From Pestalotiopsis fici W106-1 (Eukaryota; Ascomycota; Sordariomycetes; Amphisphaeriales; Sporocadaceae): a DNA stretch of 64,000 nucleotides. The notes under the pieces are model-generated. The model did no database searches, was not told the DNA's origin, and was given only the letters and a program-made list of their open reading frames with translations. The stretch spans positions 1,550,001 to 1,614,000 of the forward strand of contig NW_006917097.1 of the NCBI RefSeq assembly GCF_000516985.1, in the 5' to 3' direction. Position numbers and translations under genes: made by a program. Of the stretch, positions 1 to 13,689 are shown piece after piece; positions within the stretch are counted from its first letter, which is position 1, and every line of letters begins with the position of its first letter.

Positions 1-502
1 CCAGCCGACGCACGAACAAGAAGAAGCGCAACTCCACCTACACATACACACAACTCTACTTACATATGTACACTCAGCAACCCACTCCCCGTTGTCTGGT
101 TTAGTTTCTCCTCAACTCCAGATTCGACTAACGAACCGATCTCCTCAACGACCGATCCGATCCGTCGTTGTGTATGAGAGGGAAAAAAAAGAACAAAGAC
201 GACGACGACGACGAGCTTTCGACCGCTATCAACGTCTCCCCTCCATATCTACCTCGTCGACACAAGAGGTGATATCGTCTACACTTTGCGCCGGGTCGCA
301 CTCAAGTACTCCACCGCCTGGCACGGCTACTTCTTACCGCTCAACGACAAAAGGCTCATGGGAAGCTATTGATTGATTCACAACTGCGTTTACGGTGACG
401 CCCGCGTTCTTGTAGTAGCACGCGAAGACTACTCTACAACACACCATCGACCTCCATATCCAAAATTGCACTGCTCCCATAGCTGAGCAGCACATCTTCA
501 AT
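1..502 (+). other. Upstream/5' leader region of the DUF1752 gene
   Basis: No convincing protein gene is seen. The stretch is rich in C, A and T, as in many fungal leaders, and runs directly into the ATG at 503. An open frame at 92-376 has no family resemblance and biased composition, so I treat it as leader sequence. The transcription start cannot be placed from sequence alone. Confidence 0.4.
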
Positions 503-2382
503 ATGCCTAGCAGAACAGAAGGATTGGTATTGACTGTGGACCCCCATGTCCTCCACAAGGTCGACACCGAGAACCCACAAAACTTCTTCAGCATTTGGGC
601 TCGTAAGTCTCTCGCGCTCCTGCCGTCACCGCCACCGCTACCATCCAACACCATGTGTGGTGTCTCGTAACTAACATACAGCTACTAGTATTCTCCAGAT
701 GCGCCGATTCGGTAGAGCAAGGCCGCCGGTTAGAGAACCTTAGTTGGAGGTTATGGAACCGCGAGATCCAATGTTGCGAGGCAGGACAGACAAAGGACCA
801 AGTCGACTCCCACGCCACATCGGTACCAAAGGATATTCCCAGCTACCAGATTGCAACTGAGATGCCTCAATTGTCTGGCAGCGTCGATTCAGCCATTGAG
901 GACGACGAGGAAGCTGTCGAGTTCTCCTCTGAGCTGGAGCCAGTAGATATTCTGAGACCCGCAATCGTTCGACAGGATTCGTGCGCCAGTAGTCAAAGCC
1001 GTGGACGGGAACGTCACATCACCTCGGACCACCTTGAGCGCATGGTTGTCAGCATTATCCAGGAGAGAGAGCCCAACTTGAATCCATTGCCGGAGATGAG
1101 CTCGCCGTCGCTAGAGCCCGAGTCTGAAGCTTCTGGCTCTGCCTTCTCGTCGGCAACCCAGGACGCCATGGAATCACCAACCACCCCGGCAACCGAGCCC
1201 ATGGGCCACTCGATGGAACAGGGCCAATACACCGACTCCTCCGAGCTGGCATCTTCGGCAAACACGCACAACACTCAAGTCATCCGTGGCTTCTCGCCAT
1301 CTCAAATTCCCATTCCTTCCCTGCGTATCATGAGCCAAGAATTTTCCAAGGCCTCTGACGTAGATGCCATTCCTGAGCCGCTCTCTTCCCCAGCTCACAA
1401 GCCTGTTCAGCTTCGCAAGAAGCCTGCGAAGTTTGCTCTCGGAGGCTCTTCGGGTGATGAGTCGTCGCCCAGCCTGGAAACTCGCCAGCCCATGATCCAG
1501 CAACCCAAGAAGAAGAGCATGTTCTCCATCGGAGAATCCTCCGCCAGCAACGATGAGACCCCATCTCTGAAGAGTGCTATGCACTCAGCCCGACCCAACT
1601 CCCTCCTCAGCGCCCAGAAGAAGCAGACTTCATTCAGCAACCAGGTGACCACACGAACCATTCAGACACCAAGCGATCAGAGCGATAGCTACATGGATGA
1701 GAGCGCCATCGACGATGACGATGAGGATTCTGACTGGGAGGATAGCATCGAAGAGAGTGGCAAGTCCAGCATGGATGATCCTGTTACATTCAAGCGAGTG
1801 CCTTCAAAGCCAAACTTGACTTCCCAGCGATCCCTCATCAGCCTGATGTTTGCTGGTCAGGAGCAACAGCGTCCTGGCCTGGGCAACCACGCCTCGCAGT
1901 CTACCTCGGCCATCCCACAGCAGAGATCCCGCACCTACCACAATGCCCCACAGATGGTTGCCTCTCCTAACGATTCCGATGATCATGGTCTCGAGATGAA
2001 GAGAGGCCTGCGCCGCACCCCTCTGCGTCCCATCAACGAGATTCCTCGGTCCAGTGCGCAGCCAATTCTGGCTGCCGGCCACAGCACTCACCAAGCTGCT
2101 CTGTCGCCACGAACGACTCGCCGCAACATGCTTGCCACCGAACTCACCGAGTCGCTTCGCCGTCACCTTCTCTGGGAACGCCAGCACAAGTCCTCCACTG
2201 CCAACGCTGTCTTGAAGAGGCGCCACACTTCGCATGATGTTGCCAACCTAAAGCAGTATCCCGAGAAGTCGTACATGGGAAAGGACCAGGGCCAGACGGC
2301 CAATGATGAGCCCAACGCCAGCAGCTGGAATCAGTATCTGGAGAGAGCAGACCTCAACGGCTACCATGCCCAAGGCTGGTAG
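503..2382 (+). CDS. DUF1752/DUF3295 (AreA GATA-like N-terminal domain) protein
   Basis: Exons are 503-602 and 689-2382, giving 597 aa. The intron at 603-688 starts GTAAGT and ends CTACTAG, and joining restores the block FFSIWALFSRCADSVEQG. Residues about 15-50, including RRLENLSWRLWNRE, match the fungal DUF1752 domain, also called the GATA-like domain of AreA. The rest is low-complexity and rich in Ser, Pro and Gln. An acidic stretch (DDDDEDSDWED) and a C-terminus ending NGYHAQGW fit DUF3295, which often accompanies DUF1752. No zinc finger is visible, so this is not AreA itself. A role in nitrogen or nutrient regulation is only inferred from the shared domain. The ATG at 503 was chosen because it is the first in frame before the conserved block. 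If the intron were retained, the downstream frame could start only at 655, losing half the domain. Confidence 0.88.
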
Positions 2383-3060
2383 AAAACTTCTTCCAATCCC
2401 GTCGACTTGATGTCGACACGAAAAAGGGAATTCGCCAATAGCGGTCCCAATGGTGGTTTCAACCACCCTGTATATTCACTTCATTTGATCACGGCATTGC
2501 GAGGTGTTCGATTTTTGTACGACACTAATTGCATTGCATTCTCGGCGTTCAAAGCACATGGCCTATTCAGTTGCCATAAATTCATGACCGGCATTACGAC
2601 ACGAAAAAAAAGGTCCCGGGGCACTAGATGCCTCACGCATTACTGTCAAGAGAACTTGGCAATTGTTTTACACTTTGATACATTATTGGGCGTTTTCGCA
2701 TCATGATACCACGTTTGTTTTTCTTGTTCCCGCCCCGGTGATAAAGGCCAGGGCGGAGGTATGTTTATTATTATTTGTGTGCTGCTCAGAGCAGTCTACA
2801 TGTCTCGAAAGAATGGTAGTGTGTATTCTACATGGAAGCTGGGGGCAACCCATTGGCAGCTGGTCGGACGGAGCAGCAAAAGAACGAGACAAAAAGGGCA
2901 CACTGGTTGGATGGGGAATACACAAGAGCGCGGTGAAGAGAAAAGCGAAAAGTGTCCACCGACCCTAAAAAACAGAGCAAAAGATGAAAAGCCCTACAAA
3001 ACATGAATAAAAGCATGTGCAAAACACAAACAAATCTGGCCTATACTGTGAAATGAACAT

Positions 3061-3086
3061 TGTGTGTGTGTGTGTCTGTGTGTGTG
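3061..3086. repeat. TG dinucleotide microsatellite
   Basis: About twelve TG units, interrupted once by TC, lie in the non-coding stretch downstream of the DUF1752 gene. Confidence 0.9.
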
Positions 3087-6000
3087 TGCTAAGTATCTAC
3101 TACTACTACTCGCAGTTATTGACTACTCTACGATTTGGTAGAACAATCAAGATCATGGTGCATGTGTAGGTAGTCTCAAGCGGCAGAGATGTAGATCCAA
3201 AGCATGGTAGCTGCACACGCTGTCAGCATGTGATAGAATGGGTGTCAGTCTTGTTACCGACCTAGTAGTATTCCTTCTCAAGGTTTCCTGGTAACGGTCA
3301 CGAGGACCTCTTTGCTAATGCACGACCAAACTGGTTTCGATAATTTAGGTCTGATCTTGCAGATAACATGAGAATTCAAGCTTTCTGTGTCGATTCGAAT
3401 AGCGACATGGGATCCATTGTCTAACGACCAGGAGCAAGAGAAACGTATTCGATTGCTTCATGTTACCCCATCCCATGCCATCGGTCAGAACTTGTAGGTA
3501 TTGTATTCTAGCGCCACTCTTTGTCTAGTCTGACTCTCACGACCATGATTTTGGAGGATGGGGGAAAAAGACATACCCGGCATGTGTATACTAGGCTCGT
3601 GCGGTTTTTCGGTCAGCTGCGTGCGGATAGTTTGTGACCGCGTTTTGCGCCCTTCTGGAGCCGGTTGACGCCTCCCCCTCCTCAAAGAAGCGAGCGCAAA
3701 ATTCCGATTTTCCACCTCGTCTCCCCCAGACTCTTGTTCCATGCCAAGGCTTATGACGCATCTGGGGAAAGGGTCCCTTCTTTTTTTCTTCCTTCTTTTT
3801 GGTCTGGGTGGGCCGCCTTGCGAGGAGAAAAGACAAAAGTGACCCAATGTTTTGTCGTAAAACACACTGACTGCTCCGGATCTCGCGATAGTCATGCTGC
3901 ATCAATTGCAATCATTTCCTTGGTATCCATATACAATGGCGATTGGTATGACGACTGTTTCTCGCGGGATGCATGACTCTTGACACCCTTTCTGCCCTGC
4001 CCCCCTCGACCTCCGTGGGGGGAATTCGTTTTCGCTGCAGCTACCTATAGTATACTCTGGTTGCCACTGGGGATGCGGAAATTTGGCGCTGTCCACGTGC
4101 TGGCCAATATGACAGTCTAGCTGCTGGGGCAGGTTATAAGATGCAGAAAGCAATTTTATTTTTCACATGGCCTCGGCCCTCATAGTGGCAGTTGTATCCA
4201 ATGCTTGCTACCTAATAGTAAGTGGGATTGTACCAATATCAAAACACACCATTTCGTTTCATTTTACTTCACTATAGCATTTCGATAGCTCAATACATTG
4301 CCGTCTTCTCCATGGAGATGGGAGTTTCCTGAATTTGTCTCAATGTCAAAAGACCCTGAATCCATCAATACCCACAATGTGCGTGCCGATCTTTGTTGTC
4401 CCAGCGTAATCTAGGCCAGCCTGCTCGCTACGACTCTGGCAGTCTCGCAGTCTCAGCATCTTGGTTCGACCCCATTCCAAGCAAGTGGATCAATTAGTCT
4501 GGTACACTGGCAAAAACAAGGGAAGAGTTCTGCTTGTCACAGGTATGGGCAATCTTTTCCCTGAATTGTTACTCTCAAAACCCATGGGCGCAAAGCAAGA
4601 GTGAGTGGCATTTCCGCCGACGCGGAAAGGGTCCTCTCTACCATGTCATCCCCGCTGCTCCTCCTCCCATTTTGTGAGCGGGGGGTTTGGGCGGAGCTCA
4701 ACCAGGGAAAAGAGCAAAATGTGTAGCCAATTAAGAATCAATAAAAAGAGAAATTCTCAAGTTGATCATCCCCTCTGTTCAGGGGAGGCGCGGGTTCCCC
4801 CATGGGCAATTGATAAGAGCGGAGGTCCTTTGCAGTGCTGGAGGGCCACTCATTGCTTGTATTATGGCTCAATTCCACAAAAAATGATCTCAGCGTGCGC
4901 ATATGGCTCGTCGGATGGGCATGCCTGCGCTCCTCTTGAGATCTAGATAATGTGAATACTAGTAGGATATATTGCAGATCATGATGCTGGTTGACCATTA
5001 TACAAAATGGTACTTGCAGTCTAGTTGATCAAGAAGGCGCGTTAAAGTATTATTATTTCTTTTTTTCAATTTTCTTGTACACTTTTATTTGATCAATTGT
5101 TCAAGAGCCGCCTGCTCTAGGATACTACCTGCGACTAATACATACAGGTGTGACTATTGTTCTTTGAGAATTCCCAGGTCACAGGACCGACCCGCAAACT
5201 GAAATGCTTAAACTAGTCGTACGATATAGTCCGGCGGCCCGGCACTTGATCGAAGATCCTCCTTGGAAAAGGTCTCGGTAGCTGGATGGGCCTCAAGTGT
5301 CCCAACGTGTTTGACTGTCACGCATCGAACTACTGCTTTGGTGATGACTTGATGTATGTCTCGCGGCTGTGTGAAATATTCCGAGGATAGCAAACGCAAC
5401 TAACAAGAAGCGTAGAGTGCTATAGTGCCTCTTGACCAGGAGATGGAGCACTTTACTGACTAAACCGTTTACTTGTGAGCTTCCTTCACCGCCAAGATGT
5501 CCCGACACTTGCACGCCTACTATAGTATATCAACTGGCTCAAGTCAGGTACAAATGCAGACAAACGCGCCAATGAGAGCATATATTCCGCTATTCATGTA
5601 ATTTGTGAAACGTAGCGTGGTGTTGCGGCACCATGGTCTCTCATGATGACCAATACATTGTAATAATTTTGACGATTAATATGTACGTGAGCTAAAACTT
5701 TTCATGTCTTGACCAGCAGCGTTTGTCTACAGTATGTGTATACCCGATTGATGCAATCCCGGCTTGCCTTGGCCCGGCAAACGAAATTCACCCTACGTAC
5801 GTACTTGAAAACAAAACATACCACATACCTTGACCGCATCTGTCAAGATCTACGAATCGATGCAGGTCAAGGGTTATTGGCATGTCTGGTTCACCGATAT
5901 GCTTTCAGGCTGCAGCATGCAGCTCAAGGAGAAAAAGCAAAAAAACAAAAGTACTGCCAGGATACGTCTTCTAGTAAACCGTCTGTACAAACAAGACAAA

Positions 6001-7151
6001 TTATATGGTCAACGAGGTACACGCGGGGCAAAAGGAAAATGTCGACCAAAAACACCAAACCAAACGCATAATATTGCATTTGCCGCTAGAGAGAAGAGAA
6101 GAGTAGAATCAAACCCCAAGGCCCAGATTAGTGTGACTGCTTTGAAGAAACGCGAATGCGGAAGAGGGTGGACAAGAGAAGAAAGAAGGAAAAAGAAAGC
6201 GTGATTTTCTCTTTCCCCTCCCCCGCATCGCATCTGTTTACTATACTACGTCGTAGGTAGGCAATTGTCTCGCGGAGGAGAGTCGGAGTTGCTTGTTGGG
6301 CTGGCTCAAGAGCTGCAGAGCCATGACAGCAGGTTTCATGCGATACACACCTTTTTTTTTTTGTATTTTTTTTTCCCACTACCCGCCCGTCGGCGATTGG
6401 GTCGCATACTACGATCAAATCCCCAGCTAGAGAACAGGAAAAGAAAGAAAATCACAATCCTGGTCAGTTTCTGCCTTTTATTGCTCTTCTCTTTCTTCTT
6501 TAGGTGTCAATTACCTATTCACATACAAAGTAGAAATTCTCCGAGCCATTCAATGAGCGTCACCGGGGCACACTCTTATGACGTGATCTATATCATTGGC
6601 TCACAAAACGCGGCGGGGAAGATAGGCGAGGTGAGCTGTAGTGCAGTACATAGTATAAGCTGCTGGCTGGTCGACAGGCTGGCCACCCCAAGGTTATGTA
6701 GGACCGACCTCTTTGCCCCTGCTTGCCCTGTAAAAGCCGTTTGCGTCCGGGCCGTCACGACCTCATGCATGATGATTGGGCCGGGGAAGACGCGTCGTGC
6801 TGGTGATGGCTGGCCATGGGAAGGGATTTGCAGCCAAATTCATCAATTGTATTCAATGTATTCTCTAGGGTGTGTAAACATGACTCTAGGATTTAGAATG
6901 GAAGATACCTTCAGAGATCAAATCATGATACTTTTGTAATTAATGTTGATGGTAATTGTTCCACGCATGTACATCAAGAACCCCGCCCAAAGCGAATTTG
7001 ACCTACCCAAAGAATTGAAAAAAAAAAAGAAAAAAAGAATTGATGCCAAACCAGCCCTCTGCCGAGACACCACAACAGAGCGAGCGGCCGGGCTACATTA
7101 GACAAATGCGGCAATGCACATACTACTTACTCATACTTCCAGAATGGGTGC

Positions 7152-7206
7152 ATGTATGTATGTATGTATGTATGTATGTATGTATGTATGTATGTATGTA
7201 TGTATG
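7152..7206. repeat. ATGT tetranucleotide microsatellite
   Basis: About fourteen tandem copies of ATGT make a 55-bp tract. Because 4 is not a multiple of 3, it opens frames reading Met-Tyr-Val-Cys repeats. This explains the spurious open frames at 7040-7337. Confidence 0.95.
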
Positions 7207-10200
7207 CAAGGCATTGCAGGACGATAAGGCTTTTTCAATCGCTGTTATTGCTCCTCTTTTTTATTCTATATCGTCTTCTCTCCCCCACCACCAGAACACA
7301 CTTGCAACCCCCCCCTCCTGCGGTTAGACGGATATGAGAGGGGGGGCTTTATTTTTCTTGCATGAACGCTGGCCTAATCAAAGTTTCAAGAAATACCGCC
7401 CACTCACCGACTTTTTCCCTCTTTACAAATCTGATATATTCTTTTTTATTTTATTTTTCATTATGTGGATAATGTTCATTTCGGTGCGTTGCCGCAGAAG
7501 GAGAAAGACAATGCAGCCCACCCTCCACTTTGATATCAATGGCTGAGTAAGTATACATGCTTGTTTTTGGCAAAAATGTCATCTCAACAATGCACGAGGA
7601 CTGTGGGCGTGTTATTTGTCCAACGATGGTGGTGGATGCGCGGATTTTACCAGTGTGTGGGGGGTGTTCCTTGGAGGGGCGTTTTTGGTGTGCCGGACTG
7701 CGGGTGAGAGATTGTCTTGAACATACATGATAGACTCGTGTTGAGGCGAGAAGGGGGGGGGGAAAGAGATATAAGAATAAAGTAGATATGTACATATCAA
7801 TAGAAAGAAGTCGCTGCAAGCCCAACTTATGTTTTCTGCAAAGTACAAGACATTATTGGTAGGGCAGGCCTGGCAAGGGGCAATTGTCCATGCATCGCTT
7901 TTCTGTTCTCGGGTGGCGGTCATGCCGTTTGGGAAACTTCCATGTATCGATTTTGAGTGTGTGGGGATGTTTTTGTCTCACTTTTTGGTGTTTGTTTTTC
8001 TCTTTCCAGATCCTCAGCACGCTGTTTCCCTTACGCATTCGGACGAGTGAGAGTCAGCACCATGCATTGAGTTTGCAAAACTCCAGCAGCCCATCACTGA
8101 TGACTGTAGATCTGTCTCATTGGCAGTGGCGAGGTTGAGGATGCTTGCTTGTAGGCACTCGTTTCTAGCAAGTAGTTCAACATATGAAGTTTATATGAAA
8201 TGAGTGATTTTGCAAGTAGGTAGTGTCTGCCAGTGTATGTAAGTCAGTCTGTTCGCCCCTTCAAATTACTACTATATACCACTGCTAGGTATTGAGCTCC
8301 ATGTGCACCTTTTGCCGCTCAATCACAAGCTGGTCTCGTCAGTGTGCTTTTTGAGAGAAAGAAGGTATCGTCCGTTGATTGAACGGCTACGAAATATCGC
8401 TGACGTCTCGACATGGAATCAGTAATCAAGCCCACGCCAATGAATCAACGCCTACTTGCTGCTGCTGCGGCTCTTGCTTGTGAGCTGCGAGGCTGGAATC
8501 CCGGGCATTTAAACCTACCTCTGTTCCATGTACAGAAAGTATATCATCAATTGGGATAGATACAGTCGAGACAATGTTAGAGCATATGCGTGGGTCCCAA
8601 TTATATTCCCGTCACGATTAATTGTCAACATTTTATCTCTATTATTTTCATGATTAATTTAGTTTTAATTTCCAAAACGCGAGATGGCCCAAGAATTTAG
8701 TAGCCAGCCAATGCGAGCAGTTGAGTTTCGACCATCGTTTGCTGCACGCACGGAATATCCACTCATTCTTTTTCATCGGTCCTTCTACTGCGGCACAATG
8801 TCGGCAGCGACTCGGTCTACGGGCCTGGTCCGATCTGACGGCCACGGCCAGTTCATTGACCGGGCCTGTCCCATCCGGAGCAGCTGTCAAGAGGTTAGGA
8901 ACCGGCTGTCTCGAGGCGGATAAGCTGACACTATCGTCGTCCACATGGCCCATACTTTGACTAATAAGTACACAAGAGTAGCAGCAGCATCCCCACAAGT
9001 TTCCAGAATTTCTTCTCTGGCCTAGCAACCATCGACCCCTTCAGCATTAAAAATTGCCCTGCCATTTTTCACTACTACTACTACGTACTACTTGCCTCTC
9101 ACTCTCTCGCCCTGCCTCGCGGTCCTCGCCATGCCCGTTGCGTGCTCTAGGCCCAAACTAGGCCTACTAGAGATGCAACCTACTTCCAGATCACCAGATC
9201 TGGAAGCTCCAGCCTCTATAGTGGGGACAGAGCCTCAGCCACGGGCTCGATGATTCGTATGATGGATGCCGCAGTAGCCAGGACAGTCAACCGTTGACTT
9301 GTATCTGCCCCCTTCATCATTGTTTTCTCGAGGCTTACACACACGTGGGACGATATACAAACACGTACCGATGGTCCAAGTGTCGTGAGCCTCCGCTTGG
9401 GAGGGGGTGCCGTACTGTGGCTGAAGCGCCCGGTGAAGAGAGGGCGCAAGTTGCACCTTGCTCTCACAATTCCGCACTCTGACCACCCGAGGGATCCACA
9501 CGATTTGCCAACCGCCAGGTACAAGCTGCAAGACTTTTGAAGTGATATATTTTCCCATGCCTCGGAGGGCTCCGGGGGATCCAGAAATCCGCCGAGCTCT
9601 ATCCACTGTCGAGGGTGAAAATCCCCTCCTTTGGGCCGCAGTGCTTTCGGAATGAGAGAATGAGGGAATCAGCTCCTCTCGCGAAACGTTTCATCCCCGA
9701 CAGCCAGCAGCTTTGCCAGGGTGGAAATTTTCTTCCCATTTTCTCTTCACGATAGTGGGGTTTTAGAGAAAGAGGGGAACGAGCGGAGTCTGTTCTTGCA
9801 ATGACGTTTTCGGAACACTATGGTGGGCAGTTTGATGGTGGACTTCTTTTTCCCTTCTTGTCCCCTTGAAATCCTTCGTACAGAAAGGTCAAGTACGTAC
9901 CACGACTGGCATACCCTCCCAGTCGGTTAACGGCAAACTCTAAAGCACCGTCGCGCTTAAGGAACAGACAAAGAGGTAGACATCCAGACCAGCCTGACAG
10001 CTACCAGTCAGACGTGACGGAGCTAAGAGCCTGGACCTTGCAGATACTCACACACACGCATTTGAATTTTTGCACTCTCACGCTGGAGCTTGAGCACTAG
10101 TAAAGACACCACGCGGTTGAGCTCGGCTTGCCATTCAGGGAAATGGTATTTCTCATAGGCAAAAAGACATCAATGAGAGAGGTCTTTGCAGATTGCCCAG

Positions 10201-13200
10201 AGCATTAGCCATGCTAACGCTAGGCTTGGCCTTTTTCCAATACCCAGACGCGGATAATTGTGTGTACGGAACCGCTGTTCGTGTCTGGATGGCATTGATA
10301 CATACATACTGAGTACATAAACGCGAATTTGACACGAAAATCGTTATAGAAGGTGGAGTCCCTAGGTTTCTAGCCACCGTCGACCGAGAACAAGATTGAC
10401 AACACTCCTGGATTGTGCATATGTCTTTCATAAGAATTCCATCTTTCTCCTGGAAAGCCCGTTTCTTTCCCCTCTTCCCTTCAAGCTGATATGGTTGGTT
10501 GAAAGGGCTGAAGGATGGGGCTAACGGTGGAGGAGGCTAAGATCTCAGTCCACCAAAGTGCACGTGGAAACGCACGAAATTTTTTTAATGCCTTTTTTTT
10601 TTCTTGCTTTATTTTACGGCTTCTTATTTTTTTTAACCTTCAACTGTTCTCCAGTATTGATGGCGCCAGAGAATTTCACGGAAGATGTCCAGCTGGGGGT
10701 AATATACAATGGGCCTAGCAAGTATAGTGTATACTAAGCATCAATGCTGTCCGCATGGGCCGCATCTTGAATGCCTAGAAACAGTATACGTGGTGTCTAC
10801 ACGGATGGTGGAGATTATAGTGCTGATTTTTAATATGCACCCTCAAGTCTTCAGGCAACGCGTCTTGTCCAAACTCGTATACGTGAAGAATGGGGTGTGG
10901 TAATGAGATGGTAGAACGCGTTGCCACCAATCCTTTCGCCTCGGTGATGATCTGGGGGATCCCGTATTCTCCAGCATGCATTGCTATTGAGCGCTATAGA
11001 ATACGATTAAATGTGCCTTGGTTATCCTGGTATGCTCAATTGACAGATATCTGTCTTCAAATGGGCCCCAATTGCAATGTGCCATGCTGCAGCCTGTCAA
11101 CAACTATACCCTATAGTCCGACTGACACAAGCCTCGACTATCATGGGTGCGGCTGGCAACGGTTCAAAAGATGAAACACAGGACTGAAAAATGTCAGACG
11201 TCAGCAAGCATGCAAATTTTCCTATAGGTTAGGAGGATAGGAAAATAAAATATGTCAATTGATCAAATTATTAAACGTCTTTTTTCCCCTTCTATTTGAC
11301 TGGTGGAGGGGTGGCATGAGGTTGGAAAGAATTGGATGGTCACCCTTCCCAACATACTTTTCGACTAGCACCAGTCCAGGACGTCAGATCCAGCTTCCCC
11401 GGACGCCCCCTAAGCCTGAAGCTGTATGGTATAAGTAAGCTCCAAAGGGGGGAGGGGGATGAGTTGGTGGTGTGCTCGACCAAATCTGCCAAACAAAGCC
11501 ATGTGACTCTTCGTTGACTGCCGGACGCCCTTTGGGGGTCTTGCGGGTCCCTCTGGGCTGAAAGCATTGACATTGTCACTACTGTTCTGTCCATTACGAT
11601 GCTGCGCGTGAGCCGCGAGTCGGGGGGGAGGACAAATGGAAAGATCCGCAATATTTCATCATGAGCCAGCGGCAAGCCCGGTAGGGCGAGGCAGGATTAG
11701 AGCAAAAGACATTGTACACTTTCCATGAATAGAGGTTGTGAAGCTCTCCCGCAAGAGCCTTGTGCGGCAGCCTCAAAGTTGCACAGATCTTGTTTGCATG
11801 CAGGACAGAATTACCAGGAAAATCATAATCAAAAATCCCGAGTCGTTAATTCGCTGGTCATAACACGGCAGCGACAATCTGTGCCACTCCATCGTCGTGA
11901 TAGACTTTGCAGTTGTGTTGGAGAGGCAGAAGAAAAAGGGGAGGAGCGGCATATCAACAAACCCTCAACATTGCTAAACCATTACGGGATTCCCGCGCAG
12001 GGCATCGGGGAAGCTTCCTACTGGGAGGGAGGCCACGAAACCTCATGGCAAAACGACTCTTGAGGGAGGGAGAAGAAGAAACACCTTGCCGAGATTGGGA
12101 ATCCAAGGACAAGAATGGAACTCTAAATTTGGACTGGCCCTATGCAACTAATGTTTTTGGTCTCTTTCCCATATTGTTGACATTCCGAAAGGTTGTCGCA
12201 CGTACCCAAAGCCCATTGTCTACTTTGGCATACTTTACCCCAGATCCCCGGGCCCTCGAGGTGGGAGGGAGGGAGGGAAAGAGAGCGCTAGAAGGAGACG
12301 GGAAGTCAAAAGTTTGCATCCGGGTATTGGCAAAGGCGCATAGACTCGGTGGGGGAAAAAAAAAAAGGTCAGACTTTTTTTCGTGTCAAAAATCCCATTG
12401 GGAGGAAATCTTAAAAAGACGAAAAAGAGTTAAGATAATCCGGGGAAGAATAACAAACTTTCTGGAAAAAAGGGGAGGCTGGTTTTAAAACTTTAGCTCT
12501 GCAGAAGTAACTTGACGGGAGAAATAAAGAGGCAGCAATACTTTGCGACATGAAGCAGCTTAGGCACCATGACTCGCCCATCCGTCCCAATGAGGACAAA
12601 ACGAAAATCATGAGGGAGAGGAACGCGGACAAGCTGGGCTGCTTTAGCCTCTTTCCCGCTAGAAGCCATGGAAGGTTTTTCGAGTAAACAGAACCGCCCG
12701 TTTCGGGGGGAAGCTCCAAGACCGTAAACAGCAAGATGGGCATTTCTGGTACCAAACTTAACGCGCAAGCTTGGGAACGCTGACGTGATTTGTGTATGAG
12801 GATATGGCGAGTAAGTATACAAGCGACGGAAGAGCAAGGGAGACAGAAAAGGGTTGCGAATATCAGGCTTGGCGTTCCTTGATTCAGTGATTACATGTCA
12901 ACGGGACCCCGTGATAGCTCGAGCTTGCCGGCTTCTGTGCCTCAAGGAAACGATGTTTGCCAGTAGCCTTGGAGATCTTTCTTGGTGTGCGACTCGCGTC
13001 GTCTGTTTCCATTCTGTAAAGGGTTCACCTCGTCTGATCTTGCCCCAGTTTGCACGACGAATGTGCGACTTGGCACGGTTGTGTTGGACCATATTGGGAA
13101 GTGGTACGATTCAAGCTACAGAAATGACTCCGAGATGTTCATCTGTACGACAAACTCGTACTCATCCCATTACCCCAACTGGTGCAACTCTATGCAGGAT

Positions 13201-13689
13201 ATTCTCGATACGGTAATTCAGAACGACCGGCCGGGTGCTACACGTGGAGGCAGTCGAACTCAAACGAGTCACGGCAAGCTAATCAATCCATCATCACGGG
13301 ATCCAATTGCTTTGGCAGACAAATCTTCCAGCTCCAGAGCATTACACAAAGCACAACCTGCTTAATCATCAAGAGCTGTCTTGATATCATAGTCTTGGTC
13401 GGTCACAAGAGACATTAATCGAATAATTTGAATAGAGATAGCCATTTCCAACAGGTGTTGATTTGGAAACGTAACCTAGTAAATGATATCAAAGATTGAT
13501 TCCCATACAAGGGCGAAATGTATCGATACCAACGTCGCACGGCTCATGTTTGGTCAACTACAAATTTCATGAAACCTCGAATTGGCCAAGACAAGTGCTC
13601 TCCTTTTGCCCATTGGAACGTAAACATGACAAAATTCTATCTATACCCATCTTGTAGAGAATGATGTAGACATCATATGCCATGAATCT

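Larger units (their letters stand above)
2383..13689. other. 11.3-kb stretch without a supportable gene, between two convergent 3' ends
   Basis: I read both strands and found no open frame with a recognisable domain, good splice structure or fungal codon bias. The longest frames (6265-6939, 11907-12488, 3485-3895 reverse) are driven by A/T- or G-rich tracts. Composition looks ordinary rather than strongly AT-rich, so it does not look like a RIP-mutated transposon island. It holds a TG repeat near 3061, an ATGT repeat near 7152, many A and T runs, and a CT-rich block at about 9100-9130 followed by a 40-codon frame (9131-9253). Both flanking genes end towards it, so it is not simply a promoter region. 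Confidence 0.5.

Noticed and set aside
6265..6939. 224-codon forward frame in the 11.3-kb gap
   Set aside because: Begins in T-rich runs (poly-Phe), has no domain, no splice partners and unlikely composition.
7040..7337. Open frames reading Met-Tyr-Val-Cys repeats
   Set aside because: Produced by the ATGT microsatellite.
11907..12488. 193-codon forward frame
   Set aside because: Lys/Arg/Gly-rich from G- and A-rich DNA with no family resemblance.
12854..13365. Overlapping forward frames just downstream of the secreted-protein gene
   Set aside because: Two frames open in the same DNA with no domain or splice support; likely chance.
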